Source: Rhynchopus sp. YZ270_cl-10
Taxonomy: Eukaryota > Euglenozoa > Diplonemea > Diplonemida > Diplonemidae
DNA: 64,000 nucleotides
Assembly: GCA_964035575.1 (NCBI GenBank)
Contig: OZ037835.1
Location: 2,159,001-2,223,000, forward strand
Direction of reading: 5' to 3'
Shown: positions 32,476 to 44,028 of the stretch, piece by piece
How the letters are laid out: each line of letters starts with the position of its first letter
How positions within the stretch are numbered: the first letter of the stretch is position 1
Notes under the pieces: model-generated
Databases searched by the model: none
Told to the model about the DNA's origin: nothing
What the model saw: the letters and a program-made list of their open reading frames with translations, nothing else
Position numbers and translations under genes: made by a program

Positions 32476-35441
32476 CCAACATTTTTATATTTTTTGTGCG
32501 TGTATGTTTTGAAAGCAAAGTCGTTAAGATGGATAGTTTCGAAGAGCGAAACATAGCGTCATATAATGGCCTAGAATGTATGTGTGCAGCATTTTTGAGA
32601 GTTGCTCCTTCTTATTCTCTCCTTGTGGCTGTGCAGGAAGAGTGTCCATCTGACAACATTTTTTACTTTCTTGTTTTTCTTTTTTATTTGTTTTCTTTGC
32701 CTATGAGGACCCCCTCCCCAGTGAACCGTTTGAGACCCTGCTCTGGATTTGTCAGTCATGGCTAGCGTTGTCATGATGTCTGTAGCACACAAATAAGACC
32801 GTTGTATTCTGTATCACAGTATCTCACAAATCCCCCCAAATTTCAAACAAAAAAAACACAGTGGAGATTGCACAACTGTGGCAACACAACCGAGGCAACT
32901 ACACTACTCCAACAATTTATCAAAAAAAAAAAAAAACAATGGGGTTGTGTCACCCATTCCTTAAGGATTTTATACACCCTACTGAATGCAGGTTCCTATA
33001 TTACCCCCTTTCCTCACTGGGCCCCCACATGTGTACACTGCAGTGTTCTGCCCCCCTAGGAGCCTCTCCCACACAGGGACCTCCCCCTCCTCCCGTGGTG
33101 CCCCTCCTCCCCACCCCACTTCTTTGTGTTTAGTTTTTTTTATTGTTCTTCAATTTTTTGTCTTTTTCTTTTGCGATGTAGAGAGGTGAAGAGGGCCAAC
33201 GGTCTTCTTCTGTCTGGAAGATGTGGTTTATACATTGTTCGCCACTTCCCAAGCAGAGTGGGCAATCGAATTCGCTTTTTTCCCCTCGGTTGTTGGGTTT
33301 TGGATTTTAGGCAAAAATGTTTAACGCATTGCCCTACTTTACTTGTTCAGTGTTTTCCTCCCTTATCTAAAGATTGCTTTTTTTTTTTTCAAGGTGACCA
33401 AGCACAGAGACATCTTATGAACCTTTTGTTTACCCCATTCATTTTCTTTTTTTATTGTGCAGCACTCCGGGGGGGGGTTCGATAACCCGCAGAATGTCAG
33501 TGCTTGTGTCCCAGAGGCGTTTTGCACAATATCAACGTCACTTTGTTATTGGTTTTTTTTTTGTGCTCTTCATCTTGAGTGTGCTCATTTGTGGCGTCAA
33601 ATGACGACGTACTGTTTCGATAGTGCCGGAATATCTTTTTATTAAGACAAATGCTTTGTGGGAAATGATTCAAACATGTGAGACTTTTTTGTTTTGTTTT
33701 TGCGCATTGACGTAGGTAGTACCAACTAAAACAAAAGACGGGTTTTATATTATGTGTCTTGCAAGGCTTCATTCTTAACTGTCGTACGTTCAGTCGGAGT
33801 TTTTATTATTATTTATTGTGCGAACAGAAAACAAGTCTGCGACAAGGATCTCACAGGACAACGTCGCAAGCAAGAAGGATTCCTCATTACTGTAAAACGT
33901 AAAAGAGGGTCCCAAAGAAGAGTTATATTGTTATTTTTATTGATTTTTTATTTATTTATTTATTTTTTTTGTGGATGAAGTGGGACGAGCCAAGGCTAGG
34001 GGGGACTAGTCTAGTCAAGGTTGATCGAAACGAAAACTAACGCTAGCAATAGCAGTGGTTCTTTGGATGAAACAGGTCAACCGAGCGATAGCACACAGAC
34101 TTGATCTGGTGCAAGCCCGCGGAGTATCTGCCCTATCAGCTTTTGACGGTAGTGTAGTGGACTGTTTTTTTCCCTCTTTTGTTTATCTTTTTATTTGCGT
34201 ACTTATTAGGATCCCCCAGTGGGACCCCTCTCTGCCTAGTCGTGGCTAGCGTTTGTCATGTTTGTCTGTTGCACACAAGACTGAGAAGCTTCCTCCTAAC
34301 GCGTGGAGCTTTATTTTTTTCAGCTTTGTTTGCAAGATTCGCATGACTTAGGGCACGGCAATGAGGCTTACGACGTCAAAAAAAATAAAAGAAAAGTCTT
34401 TTTCCGCTTTCTTTCTCGGAAGTGTAGCGAATGATTGCAGCTGATGAAGGAGAAGATTTATTTTTTTTTTACGTCGCTTTCAGTTACCTTTGTAGCCTCA
34501 TGCTATTGTCTTTTTTTTTAAAGGATCCTGAAAGAAAAATCGGGGTACGATACTATCCCTAGTACTAATCACCCCCCCTCATAATGTGCACACGCACCGA
34601 GGGGTGGGGGAGGGTTTAGTCTAAAACCAATCAATTTTTTTTTGGCAGCAGATCAACCCCTCTTGTGCGAAAACTACTTGAGTTGTGTTGTGATCACCAC
34701 AACGAATATGCTCTTTTTTTTTACAACAAATCTTAGCACCCTTCTTTTCTTTTCTTGTTTTTCGTTTCTTTTTTTTTTTACACCAAGGGTACCAGGGTTT
34801 TTGGGTGAAAACACAAAATTTCAAAAACCTGTTTTTACATCACACCCTCATACCCCTGGTAAATTTTACACCCAAGTCAAAGTGTCAAAATTTTTTCAGT
34901 AAAAATAAAAACAGCAGCGTGTTCCCACTCTGCTTCTTTCCCACAATGTAAAACCTTCTTCACTTTCTTGCGAGGCTCTAAAAACTAAGCACGAAAAGTG
35001 GTGTGGTCGGAACCAGGAATAATATGTACGGGCAATTCAGGTGTGTAAATATTTCCCGGTTCCCCCTGTTAGTAGAATCGTGGGGGGAATCGTATGGGGA
35101 ATATGGGTTCCCGATCACACCAGAGAGGAATTAGAGAGGTCATAGCCCAGGGCATTGTCTTTTTCTTATATAGTGTCCTGGTGCAGTAAAGAGGTGTGGA
35201 CCGCAGTGGTCTGGCGACCACAGTACACAGAAGCGAGGTTTTTAGGCCCGTTTTTCGGGCGAGCTTTTTTGTTAGTTAAAATAAACCTAGGTGACCTGCT
35301 TTGCATCCAAGAAGGTTTTCAAAATCCAAGCAAAATAAAAATAAAAAAGGAAGAAGAAAAACATATAGTGGAGCACACTCTAGGGTGGCTACACTAATAC
35401 AACCAAGTTTTCAAAAAAAAAAAAAAATAAAAAATAAAAAA
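32476..35441. other. Intergenic, T-rich, no gene recognised
   Basis: About 3 kb of T- and A-rich DNA. A copy of the GTGACTAAGCACGAG motif lies at 33392-33425 after a long T-run, and a palindromic CTAG-rich patch at 33995-34020. No frame shows protein-like composition beyond chance. Confidence 0.45.
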
Positions 35442-37309
35442 GGGTGAAAGTCAAATGTATACACATATACACAGGGTTATAGTCAGATCTATACACTCAT
35501 TGTATATACAATTGTCAATTGTACATACAATTGTATAGAAATTGTATAGATCTGACTATTTGATGTACAATCCCAACTTTTTTTATAGTCAGATCTATAC
35601 AATTTATGTACAATCCCAGTATACACTAGGTCGTACACAAATTGTATAGATTTGACTATACAAAAGTCAGATCTACACAATTTTTGGATTGTACACTCGA
35701 GGGAGATTGTACACGCCATACCCAGGTACCCAGGTGCCCAGGTACCCAGGTACACGGTACACTGGATACAAGGATAAAAGTCGTGAAAGAGCAACCACAG
35801 CCAACCCGCCAGTCACTGAAAAGTGACCAGACAGTCCACTTGACAAACACAAAAGTGTCCGTCGCGTGGGGCATTCATGCACTGAGGAGATAATGATCCA
35901 ACAATTTACAAGAAAGATTACTTAACCTACTGCTGGAAATTGCCAGGTCGTAGTAACACACAAAGTGTGCCTCCGTTCGGGAATATCGGAGTTATAGAGT
36001 CCTAAAAGGCCTCAAGAATATCTTCCGGTAGTCAAGGTATAACCGAATGAACGGCCCAAGACCCCCGTGGAGAAGTTAAATGTTGTAATGATTTCAAGTA
36101 AAATGCGACCACTGTCTTACCCTCCTCAATGCATGGTGGAAGATGTCTTTCACAACAAATATCCTGTACCCAGGTACCCAAATTCCCAGACCCACGCAGT
36201 GGCACATGACCGCCAAGTGTGAGTGACCCACACATGAGGGAATGCGACACTACGCAAAATTTACCACCAGACCCTGTCTTCGTGCACCTGAAGTACAACG
36301 CCGCAGACAGGCCAAACATGCGTTGGACTCAGAGGAATCCCCGCTGTGCAGGTATCAAACGAACAACTCCCAGCAACAAGGGGCGCCTTTTGGCGGGCGT
36401 TGTTGAGGGTGTTTGGGGTGCAAAGTTTTCCACAATTTTGATGCGCGGGTACAGAAGTGTTGTCTTGTTCTTTCATCTCTAGGAATGTAAATGTCAATCG
36501 CGTTTAACTACCACGAGGGCTTGTTCAGTGAACCCACGAGGGGTCGAAGGGGGTTGGTTATCCCATATCTATCAAAGGTTGTGTCGACCAGGCGAATCCA
36601 CTATGTTACGCTGTACGTTGTTAAATCCGAAGAAATAACGCTTTAGCAGCCGCAGGAAGTAAGTAGTGCCTCACGCTACACAAACCACCACCCGCAATTG
36701 ACTTAGATGTTATAACAAAGAGAATTCAGAACAAAACAACACCCTGCCCCATACACACTAAATTGTCATGCTTTAAGAGCATGCCTGGGCCAAAATTACT
36801 TGACGAAAAGGCAACAAGACCACCCACAAGGAGTGTGAAATGTGCACTGGTTTTCTGGGGGAACGCAAGATTTTCTTGTGTCTAGTCCTCCGCGAGCAGA
36901 GGACAGACTTTCCGGAAGGTTTCCAAAGTCGAATTTCTTGCACTAGCTATGCTCCCTGGGTTAAATGGCAATAGCAGTGACTGACTTCTGAGAAAAATCG
37001 GGTGTGCGAAACCCAATTTCCATTTTTTGTGTATAGTCCTGTAGGGGTGGGTGTGTGTGTGGGTAGGTGGGTGGGTGTACTCTAAACTGTTTTCCACTAT
37101 GGGTAGGGATTTGTGTACGACCTAGTGTATACTGGGATTGTACATAAATTGTATAGATCTGACTATAAAAAAAGTTGGGATTGTACATCAAATAGTCAGA
37201 TCTATACAATTTCTATACAATTGTATGTACAATTGACAATTGTATATACAATGAGTGTATAGATCTGACTATAACCCTGTGAAAATGTGAAAACATTTGA
37301 CTTTCACCC
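35442..37309. mobile_element. 1.87-kb DNA transposon with 201-bp TIRs
   Basis: 35442-35642 is almost the exact reverse complement of 37109-37309. Termini are GGGTGAAAGTCAAATGT, and the arms are built of repeats such as TATAGTCAGATCTATACA and TTGTACATACAATTGTATAG. The interior (about 36260-36990) is homologous in several blocks to 58310-59132, which lies inside another TIR element. Interior frames are broken; no transposase family recognised. CCAGGTACCCAGGTGCCCAG-type repeats lie at 35718-35760. Confidence 0.85.
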
Positions 37310-37496
37310 AGGGCGTTCGCCCCGGGGCGAAAAATATTTTTTTTCGTTAAAAAAATCTTTTCCTGAAAAAATGACATTTTATTTCGCCCCAGGGCTTCGC
37401 CCCACCGGGGCGAAACCCTGTATAAATAAATAAATAAATAAAAAAAGGGGAAAAAAAAAAAAAAAAAAGAGAGAGAGAGATTTCTCCCCACCACCC
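37310..37496. repeat. GC palindromes and simple repeats
   Basis: GGCGTTCGCCCCGGGGCGAA (37313) and CGCCCCAGGGCTTCGCCCC, CACCGGGGCG (37385-37412) are self-complementary. They are followed by (AAAT)5, poly-A and (AG)n to 37482. Confidence 0.7.
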
Positions 37497-37499
37497 TGT

Positions 37500-37765
37500 A
37501 GACCCCCCCGGAGGGGGGGTCGCAGAGGGGTGTCCACTGTACTCAAAATCATCCGCAAACCCGCCTGCCGTGAGAGGAAGTTTCCCCAGCACTCCCGCTC
37601 GCTCCTCAATCCTGCAGTCTGCTGAAGGTGCACCGTACCCCCTGTTATAGAAGGTGTCACTGCTCGTGTCAACTCTACCTTCAATGGCAGAGAGTTGAAA
37701 ATAATCAAAATAAGGATGAAGTCTCATATGACGGATGCCTCTCTCTTGTACATCTGTTTGATTAA
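37500..37765 (-). CDS. Candidate minus-strand coding fragment, family unknown
   Basis: One minus-strand frame reads MRLHPYFDYFQLSAIEGRVD, then SSDTFYNRGYGAPSADCRIEE and AGVLGKLPLTAGGFADDFEY before entering Gly/Pro-rich and low-complexity sequence. The middle 60 residues look protein-like, and GC content rises sharply here. No motif is recognised. It may be one exon or a decayed fragment. Confidence 0.25.
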
Positions 37766-38119
37766 ACAACACAAAGAGACCCTCAGTGAGGGGGGATTGA
37801 TGAAATTCTCCATCGTTTTGCTGGTTTTAGTATCAGGAAAGTTCAGCTGTAATATCACTTGTGCTGGGGAAGGGATCACGCGCAAATCGCAAATTTTTTT
37901 TGACCATTCACCCCACGAACTAACTTCTCTCCGGCGGGAAAAATTTTTTTGACCTATTTTAAGCACCAGTAAAAAAACGAAAATTTCGGGGTTTTTGGTA
38001 TTTCGCCACGATCAGGAAAAAACGATGGCGATAGCGAACGCCCTGCTTTCACCCAATAAAAAAACAAAAAAAAAAACAAAAAAAAAAACAAAAAAAAACA
38101 AAAAATACAACAAAACAAC

Positions 38120-38482
38120 AAAAACAACAGTGGAAGCTTTTTTGCAGATTATTTCCCACACCCACTATCCTACACTGCTTCAGACATAGTGAAGTCCAAG
38201 CAGTGGAGAGGTCATTTGCCGACGTGAGCAGCATACCTGAGCAGACCGTTGTCCACAGTACTCCTGCACGTTCCCTCTTCTTATTCACTGCGAAGGACGT
38301 GGTGGTTTTCCTCTCAACCGCACCTGGTCACGTTTTTGTGCTCACACGACCTCCACTGCTTTCCTCCACACACTCTGTTCCTTCTTCCCACCACGATTGC
38401 CTCCTTCAGTGTTCTGAGGTCCACAGCCCCAACTCCCACAACCCCACCACACAACAAAGCAACACAAAGAATAGAAGACAAA
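38120..38482 (+). promoter_or_regulatory. Conserved upstream region of Ubl-LRR genes
   Basis: This block, from GGAAGCTTTTTTGCAG to ACAAAATGG, is repeated almost unchanged at 40150-40503. Its last 90 bp (CTCCCACAACCCCACCACAC, AACA, AGCAACACAAA, GAAGACAAAATGG) also precede the genes at 44792, 52119 and 55127. It contains C/A-rich leader and a pyrimidine-rich stretch (CACTCTGTTCCTTCTTCCCA). Conservation by recent duplication is enough to explain it, but it marks the shared promoter/5' leader. Confidence 0.5.
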
Positions 38483-39841
38483 ATGGAAGTAGTTATCAAG
38501 GACTGTGCAGGCAACTTGTTCATGGTCGAGGTGGGTGTGGATGACACAACGGAGACGATGCGGCAGAAGGTGGCGTCTGCAGTGGGGTTGGCTGAGGACA
38601 GCTTCCACATGGGCTTCGGAGGGAAGGACGAAGGAGAGGACATCACGCAGCTGAGTGCTGGAGACACAATCATCCTGACGAAAAGTAAGAAGTTCGTGGC
38701 CAGAGCAGCACTTCATGCGTTGGGTGAGAGGGACATCACAGCAGAGAGGCTGGTGACTGTGGAGGATCCTGAGGTGGCGTGTTTGCTTCTGCAGGCGGAG
38801 GTTGCGACTGTCATTCCGAAAGGATTCTTGTCGGGTTCATCGTTAACGAGACTTGATCTGAGTGCTGTGTCGTGTGTGACGGAAGTTGGTGACGATTTCC
38901 TTCACCTGTGCACAACGTTAACAAGCATCGACCTGTCAGGGTTGACACGTCTCACGCGGGTGGGTACCAACTTTCTTGACAACTGCAGAAGCCTCACAGC
39001 AGTGGACTTATCGCCACTTCGCAATGTTACTCACATTGATGGCCGGTTTCTTGCCAGCTGCCGCAGCCTCACAGTAGTAGACTTAGCGCCACTTCGCAAT
39101 GTTACTCATATTGATGGCAAGTTTCTTTTCAAATGCCGCAGCCTCACAGCAGTGGACTTATCGCCACTTCGCAATGTTACTCACATTGATGGCGAGTTTC
39201 TTAACTGCTGCACCAGCCTCACAGTTGTGGATTTATTACCACTTCGCAATGTTACTCACATTGGTCCACACTTTCTTGACAGCTGCAGCAGCCTCACAGC
39301 AGTAGAGTTATCACCACTTCGCAATTTTACTTACATTGATGACGGGTTTCTTGCCAACTGCAGAGGCCTCACCGTTGTGGACTTATCGCCACTTCACAAT
39401 GTCACACACATTAGTGCGATGTTTCTTAGCGGTTGCAGCAGCCTCACAGCAGTAGACCTATCACCACTTCGCAATGTTACTCATATTCATGACCGGTTTC
39501 TTTCCTACTGCATCAGACTCACAGTAGTGGACTTATCACCACTTCGCAATGCTACACACATTAGTGAGAATTTTCTTGATGGTTGCAGAAGCCTCACAGA
39601 ACTAGATTTATCACCACTCATCAATGTTACGCACATGGGTGAGCTACGTCCGGGCATCAACGGCCCTTCATTGAGGAGCATCCACCTTGGCGGCTGCAGC
39701 AGTGTTGTGTCCAGTCGAGTACGTGAAGGCGAGCTGAAGGAGTATGTGGTTGAAGCACGTCCACCTCCACCTCCACCTCCACCTCCGACACATGGCAGAG
39801 AGAATACGAAAGAAGACGTACATTGCTGCAGTGTTTCGTAA
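38483..39841 (+). CDS. Ubiquitin-like domain LRR protein 1 (intact)
   Basis: 452 residues from the ATG at 38483 (ACAAAATGG), which matches the paralogues; an upstream in-frame ATG at 38249 lies in leader. Residues 1-72 are a ubiquitin-like fold (IKDCAGNLFMVEV, TMRQKVASAVGL, then FGGKDEGEDITQLSAGDTIIL) without a C-terminal Gly-Gly. After a linker, about eleven 25-residue leucine-rich repeats (SLTAVDLSPLRNVTHIDGRF type, then LASCR) follow, of the BspA-like class. The tail has a polyproline run and ends HCCSVS, a possible CaaX farnesylation box (CSVS) with a neighbouring Cys. No signal peptide, so cytosolic or membrane-anchored from inside. Probably a protein-protein interaction adaptor. Confidence 0.85.
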   Translation: MEVVIKDCAGNLFMVEVGVDDTTETMRQKVASAVGLAEDSFHMGFGGKDEGEDITQLSAGDTIILTKSKKFVARAALHALGERDITAERLVTVEDPEVACLLLQAEVATVIPKGFLSGSSLTRLDLSAVSCVTEVGDDFLHLCTTLTSIDLSGLTRLTRVGTNFLDNCRSLTAVDLSPLRNVTHIDGRFLASCRSLTVVDLAPLRNVTHIDGKFLFKCRSLTAVDLSPLRNVTHIDGEFLNCCTSLTVVDLLPLRNVTHIGPHFLDSCSSLTAVELSPLRNFTYIDDGFLANCRGLTVVDLSPLHNVTHISAMFLSGCSSLTAVDLSPLRNVTHIHDRFLSYCIRLTVVDLSPLRNATHISENFLDGCRSLTELDLSPLINVTHMGELRPGINGPSLRSIHLGGCSSVVSSRVREGELKEYVVEARPPPPPPPPPTHGRENTKEDVHCCSVS

Positions 39842-39849
39842 AGAGCGAC

Positions 39850-40089
39850 AGGAGAAGCTAGGCAAGGAACGTAGAGCAGCTCCGCTGTGACAGCTGCTTC
39901 ACTCAGCTGCGCAACTCGCTCAGGTGTGCCTTCGAATATCGCCGCCCCTTTGGTCGAGGAGGCATCTGACCAGGCTGTCGCCCATCTCGACGGCAGCGGC
40001 CTCACCCACGCATTCTCCTTCAGGATCTCCAAACGCTGGCTGTTCTCTCTGGGCTGACAGCGGGGGGTGTGGTTCTGGGCTTGTCCCAT
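39850..40089 (-). mobile_element. Possible retroelement RNase H-like fossil
   Basis: A minus-strand stretch contains RPLPSRWATAWSDASSTKG and AAIFEGTPERVAQ, which resembles the RNase H segment of retroelement polyproteins. It is a short broken fragment just downstream of the LRR gene. Subfamily and age cannot be judged from so little sequence. Confidence 0.3.
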
Positions 40090-40129
40090 TCAGACGTCGG
40101 TGTGAGTCTTAGAAGACAGTGTGTTAATG

Positions 40130-40690
40130 AGAGTCAGCACAATAAAAACAATGGAAGCTTTTTTGCAGATTATTTCCCACACCCACTATCCTACACTGCT
40201 TCAGACATAGTGAAGTCCAAGCAGTGGAGAGGTCATTTGCCGACGTGAGCAGCATACCTGAGCAGACCGTTGTCCACAGTACTCCTGCACGTTCCCTCTT
40301 CTTATTCACTGCGAAGGACGTGGTGGTTTTCCTCTCAACCGCACCTGGTCACGTTTTGTGCTCACACGACCTCCACTGCTTTCCTCCACACACTCTGTTC
40401 CTTCTTCCCCACCACGATTGCCTCCTTCAGTGTTCTGAGGTCCACAGCCCCAACTCCCACAACCCCACCACACAACAGAGCAACACAAAGAATAGAAGAC
40501 ACCATGGGTTGTAACGATCAAGGGGTACGATGACACCTCGTATGCGATCGAGGTGGGTGTGGATGACACAACGGAGACGATGCGGCAGAAGGTGGCGTCT
40601 GCAGTGGGGTTGGCTGAGGACAGCTTCCACATGGGCTTCGGAGGGAAGGACGAAAGAGACGACGTCACGCAGCTGAGTGCTGGAGAGCCA
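40130..40690 (+). pseudogene. Ubl-LRR gene 2, truncated duplicate
   Basis: Duplicates the upstream region and first 60 codons of gene 1. The start context is changed: ATGGGTTGTAACGATCAAGG has one extra base relative to the paralogues, so the ATG at 40504 is out of frame with the Ubl domain. The Ubl match then runs in frame from about 40553 (MGVDDTTETMRQKV) to about 40686 and stops abruptly; no LRR follows. Downstream, 40690-40830 is unrelated GC-rich DNA with a protein-like minus-strand frame (SEATTPSPVKHQAGTQTHPA). Confidence 0.8.
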
Positions 40691-40830
40691 GTTGTGGCGA
40701 GAGTGGGCGGGAGTGACGCTGCGTGGTGCGCTGTCGTCTGCAGCGTCTGCAGCGACGACGGACGGGTTTGCAGGGTGGGTCTGGGTACCTGCTTGGTGCT
40801 TCACTGGGGACGGGGTCGTAGCCTCGCTCA

Positions 40831-41430
40831 ATAGGCTGGTAGAAGTGAGAAGTGGGCTATAGTTCGTTCACTCTAAATTCGTTATCAAACAAACCACACC
40901 ACACCACACCACCCACGTCCTGGGCTGGACGTTAAATAGCATCCGGGGGACATTACACCGAGTGTGACGCCTGAAGTTCTATGACGGTTTACCTGAGGAT
41001 GGAAAGTAGGGGCAGCTCCGGAATGCCAAGACTAGAGCCCTTGGCATGATGATGGACCAGGTGAGTGACGCCACCTCCTCTTCAGCGAGTTGGGGGTCGC
41101 AAGGATCGTTTAGATCCTCGCTCCCCCGGTTGGTATATGATGAGCAGCAATTCTAAAGTACACACCTACCCTAGCCACTTCCTCAGTGGCACAAACTGTT
41201 CGAGATAGAGACAGTCACAGGCGCACTGATTTTCCGAAAGTTGGAATCTCAGACAAAACGTCGTCATACCGCCATAAACACAGGCTTGGCAATACCTGAT
41301 AGTAGGCAGGGGGGCGTAGTTTGTGGCTAAACTTTGTAAGTGCGGCCTTGATTTGATTAGCACGAATTACCTTTGGGAAACTGATATCCACACCACACAT
41401 CCCCAGACAGGCACTCTTCCCCTCTGCATA
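40831..41430. other. Intergenic leader of cyclase-like receptor gene
   Basis: No gene recognised. (CACAC) runs near 40892-40912; the remainder is unstructured. The frame of the next gene is open from 41323, but that segment is not protein-like. Confidence 0.4.
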
Positions 41431-44028
41431 ATGGTGTCATGCGGCATCCAGTCGCTGACAGTGCTGTTGTGTGTGGTGCTGATTCTGTCAACAGGTGCGA
41501 TCATCGGTGGCTTCACTTTGTCAACATGGGACGACCTTCTGGAGAAGGCACGTGACACAGGTGACGAGGGCTTTGGGATGTGTCTCGACAGTGGTACGGC
41601 GGACATCGAAACAGTCTCGGCACGCTACCTGCGCTCCGTCCTTGGCAACGTGGACACTGCGGTGACGGAGTACCTGAAGGTGCCTGAGCAGCTCGTGGTG
41701 TCGCTGGCCACCCTGGCGAAGGCACACCACCCAAACGTCAGCACGAGCCCCGACTTTGGTTCAGTAATGCGTCCTGCAGTCTTGTCTGCTTTTGTGGCTG
41801 GGATGACGTCTGGGGTTTTCGAGATCTCTCACGAAGCGTACCCGTGGTGTGTGGCACATCCTGTTCCGTGGAAGAGGGGCGACGGGTTTGCAGGGTGGGG
41901 CTCGCAGTTCTCTATTTTTTCCAATCAATCTCTGCCTAATGGCACTACAATCTTCGTGGTGTTCGAGACACGTGACCACATAACGCTGTCGTATGGACTG
42001 AGTGACTGGGCGCTCTTCACGGAAGTCGACTCGCTGGGAAACGCCAAGTACGTCTCTGAGCCATGCAATGTGAGTCCTGACTACAGCAAAGGTGAGGTAC
42101 AAGGGATGTGCCTATTCCCCCTAGCGGTGAGTGAGCCGTTTCCGGCGAGCGACCCGATGGTTGCCCAGCGTGGGAGACAGATGTACTACCTGGGTGCCGA
42201 CGAGCCACCCCTGAACCCTGCAGACACGCTTGTCTACGCACAGCTGCAACTTCAGTATGACAGCATGATATGGGACCTCAGCTACACCTACACCCACCCA
42301 GATATGTACATGATGCACCCCAAGCAGGGCAAGCGTGTGGGTTGCGTCAGCGCCACGGTGACTGCGGACGGGGTGACCGACGCAGTGCGTGCACAGCTGC
42401 TCCCGACGGACACTTCGCTGTACCTGGTGGAGGAGGACCGTGCATCGGGCTCAGTGGGGACAGTTGTCGCGTACAACAGAGGACGGCTGCTTTGGACGGT
42501 GCCCACGTTATCCCCACGGGGCATCATTGACATGGCGATTAGCTTCAACATAACGAACCACTCGATGGAAGACACCACGTCGCACATCCCCTCAGTGATT
42601 GCAGAGCACGGGCGGTTTGTGTTCACACACCCACAGAACTACAGAGACCTTGTGGAGATGACAGAGAAGTCCTTCGTGAAGTGGAATGACTCGAACGGCA
42701 CGGAGTACTGGACAATGACGTCGACAATCGAACACAGAACGATCTTGTGGTACGCGAACCTTCTTGTGCCGAGGGTGTCTGTGATGGAGACGATTGATGC
42801 GTCGACGAATGCAATCCGTGCGAAGGTGGCATCAGATCTGTCCTCTGCAGACGCACAGAAGGAGGATGCGGTGATTGTGATGGTGGTGGTTACGGGTGTG
42901 GCGATTGCAGTGCTGCTGACCATTGCTGTTGTGTTCACACGCTACATCACGTCCCCTCTGCTGAAGCTTGGGAGTGAGATGGCAAGTGTGGCTGTGATGG
43001 ACCTGGAGGCTGTGGACACGGGCCGTGCAGTGTCGCAGCTGAGTGAAGTGGGGATGATGCAGCGCAGCTTTGTTACCATGGTGGCGAACCTGGTGGAGTA
43101 CCGGAACTACATGCCGCAGAGTGTGCTTGTCAACGACAGTGAGCAGGAGGTGTGTGACACAGACACCATTCAGGAGGAGACATCCAATTCAGGTACGTTT
43201 TCGCATTCAGATGAAACACCCTCCGAGGCTGTGATGCAGAACCAGAAGGCACTGCTGCGTGTGGACGGGATGAAGAAGAAGAAGGTGTCGCTGGCACACA
43301 TGAACGTCGTGTCGTGGCACGCCTTCATCCAGAAGCACAAGGACGCAGAGGTGCTCTCCGCACACGGTGGTGTGATTGAGAGGATCCTGACAGCAGTGCA
43401 GCACCAGAGGGGTGTGTGCGACACGTTTGCTGGGGACAAGATGCTTGCCACCTTCAACGCCTTTGTTCCGAGCGCGTCGCACCGTGTTGCTTGTGTGCAG
43501 GCTGCGCACAATGCAGCAAAGGCACTTGGTGATGTGCACAAGATCTCGTACGGTTGCACGACAGGCGAGGCACGTGTCGGGAACATGGGCTGCAACGGGA
43601 TGAAGAAGGTGTCAATTCTTTCGCAGTCCATGTCGTGGGTGGTTGTGCTTGAGCGTTGGAACAGAATGAACGACCTGCCTGGTGTCATTGACCACAACAC
43701 ATCACGTGCGGTGGAAGGACAGGTGGTACTGCGTTGTGAAGGTGCTGTGCTGTACGAGAAGCTGAATGACAAGGCACAGGTTGTGTACGCAGTGAAAGGG
43801 TTGCTCAAGATGAAAAACGAGGAGTGGATGTACCAGCTGGAAGCCTTAGCACAAAGCAACCCTCATGCACTGTGGAACGAGGCTTTTGCACACATCATCG
43901 CACAGGAGTTTGGCCAGGCTGCTTTCGTGCTTGACAGCATAGGTGCAGAGCAACGGCAGCAATATGAAAAGCTTGTGGGGCATGTGAAGGAGCAGGCTTA
44001 TGCTCCTTACACTGTGTGTATGTACTGA
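41431..44028 (+). CDS. Receptor with degenerate cyclase domain (pseudocyclase)
   Basis: 865 residues from ATG 41431 (MVSCGIQSLTVLLCVVLIL). Residues about 7-30 form a signal anchor or first TM helix. An extracellular region of about 440 residues follows, with several NxT/S sites and a Cache-like feel (WALFTEVDSLGNAKYVSEPC). A second TM lies at about 478-502, followed by a HAMP-like segment (TSPLLKLGSEMASVAVMDLE). Residues about 615-745 align with class III cyclases, but the first metal Asp region reads AHMNVVSWHAF instead of FxDI. The second Asp is kept (TFAGDKMLATF), and the Asn/Arg pair is not apparent (SILSQSMSWVVVLERW). It resembles the second, degenerate domain of the receptor at 23064. 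It may act as a non-catalytic or regulatory partner of a cyclase. An in-frame ATG at 41323 is judged too early. Confidence 0.75.
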   Translation: MVSCGIQSLTVLLCVVLILSTGAIIGGFTLSTWDDLLEKARDTGDEGFGMCLDSGTADIETVSARYLRSVLGNVDTAVTEYLKVPEQLVVSLATLAKAHHPNVSTSPDFGSVMRPAVLSAFVAGMTSGVFEISHEAYPWCVAHPVPWKRGDGFAGWGSQFSIFSNQSLPNGTTIFVVFETRDHITLSYGLSDWALFTEVDSLGNAKYVSEPCNVSPDYSKGEVQGMCLFPLAVSEPFPASDPMVAQRGRQMYYLGADEPPLNPADTLVYAQLQLQYDSMIWDLSYTYTHPDMYMMHPKQGKRVGCVSATVTADGVTDAVRAQLLPTDTSLYLVEEDRASGSVGTVVAYNRGRLLWTVPTLSPRGIIDMAISFNITNHSMEDTTSHIPSVIAEHGRFVFTHPQNYRDLVEMTEKSFVKWNDSNGTEYWTMTSTIEHRTILWYANLLVPRVSVMETIDASTNAIRAKVASDLSSADAQKEDAVIVMVVVTGVAIAVLLTIAVVFTRYITSPLLKLGSEMASVAVMDLEAVDTGRAVSQLSEVGMMQRSFVTMVANLVEYRNYMPQSVLVNDSEQEVCDTDTIQEETSNSGTFSHSDETPSEAVMQNQKALLRVDGMKKKKVSLAHMNVVSWHAFIQKHKDAEVLSAHGGVIERILTAVQHQRGVCDTFAGDKMLATFNAFVPSASHRVACVQAAHNAAKALGDVHKISYGCTTGEARVGNMGCNGMKKVSILSQSMSWVVVLERWNRMNDLPGVIDHNTSRAVEGQVVLRCEGAVLYEKLNDKAQVVYAVKGLLKMKNEEWMYQLEALAQSNPHALWNEAFAHIIAQEFGQAAFVLDSIGAEQRQQYEKLVGHVKEQAYAPYTVCMY

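Noticed and set aside
34621-34902. Short ORFs in T-rich DNA
   Set aside because: Phe/Lys-rich translations of poly-T/poly-A; no protein character.
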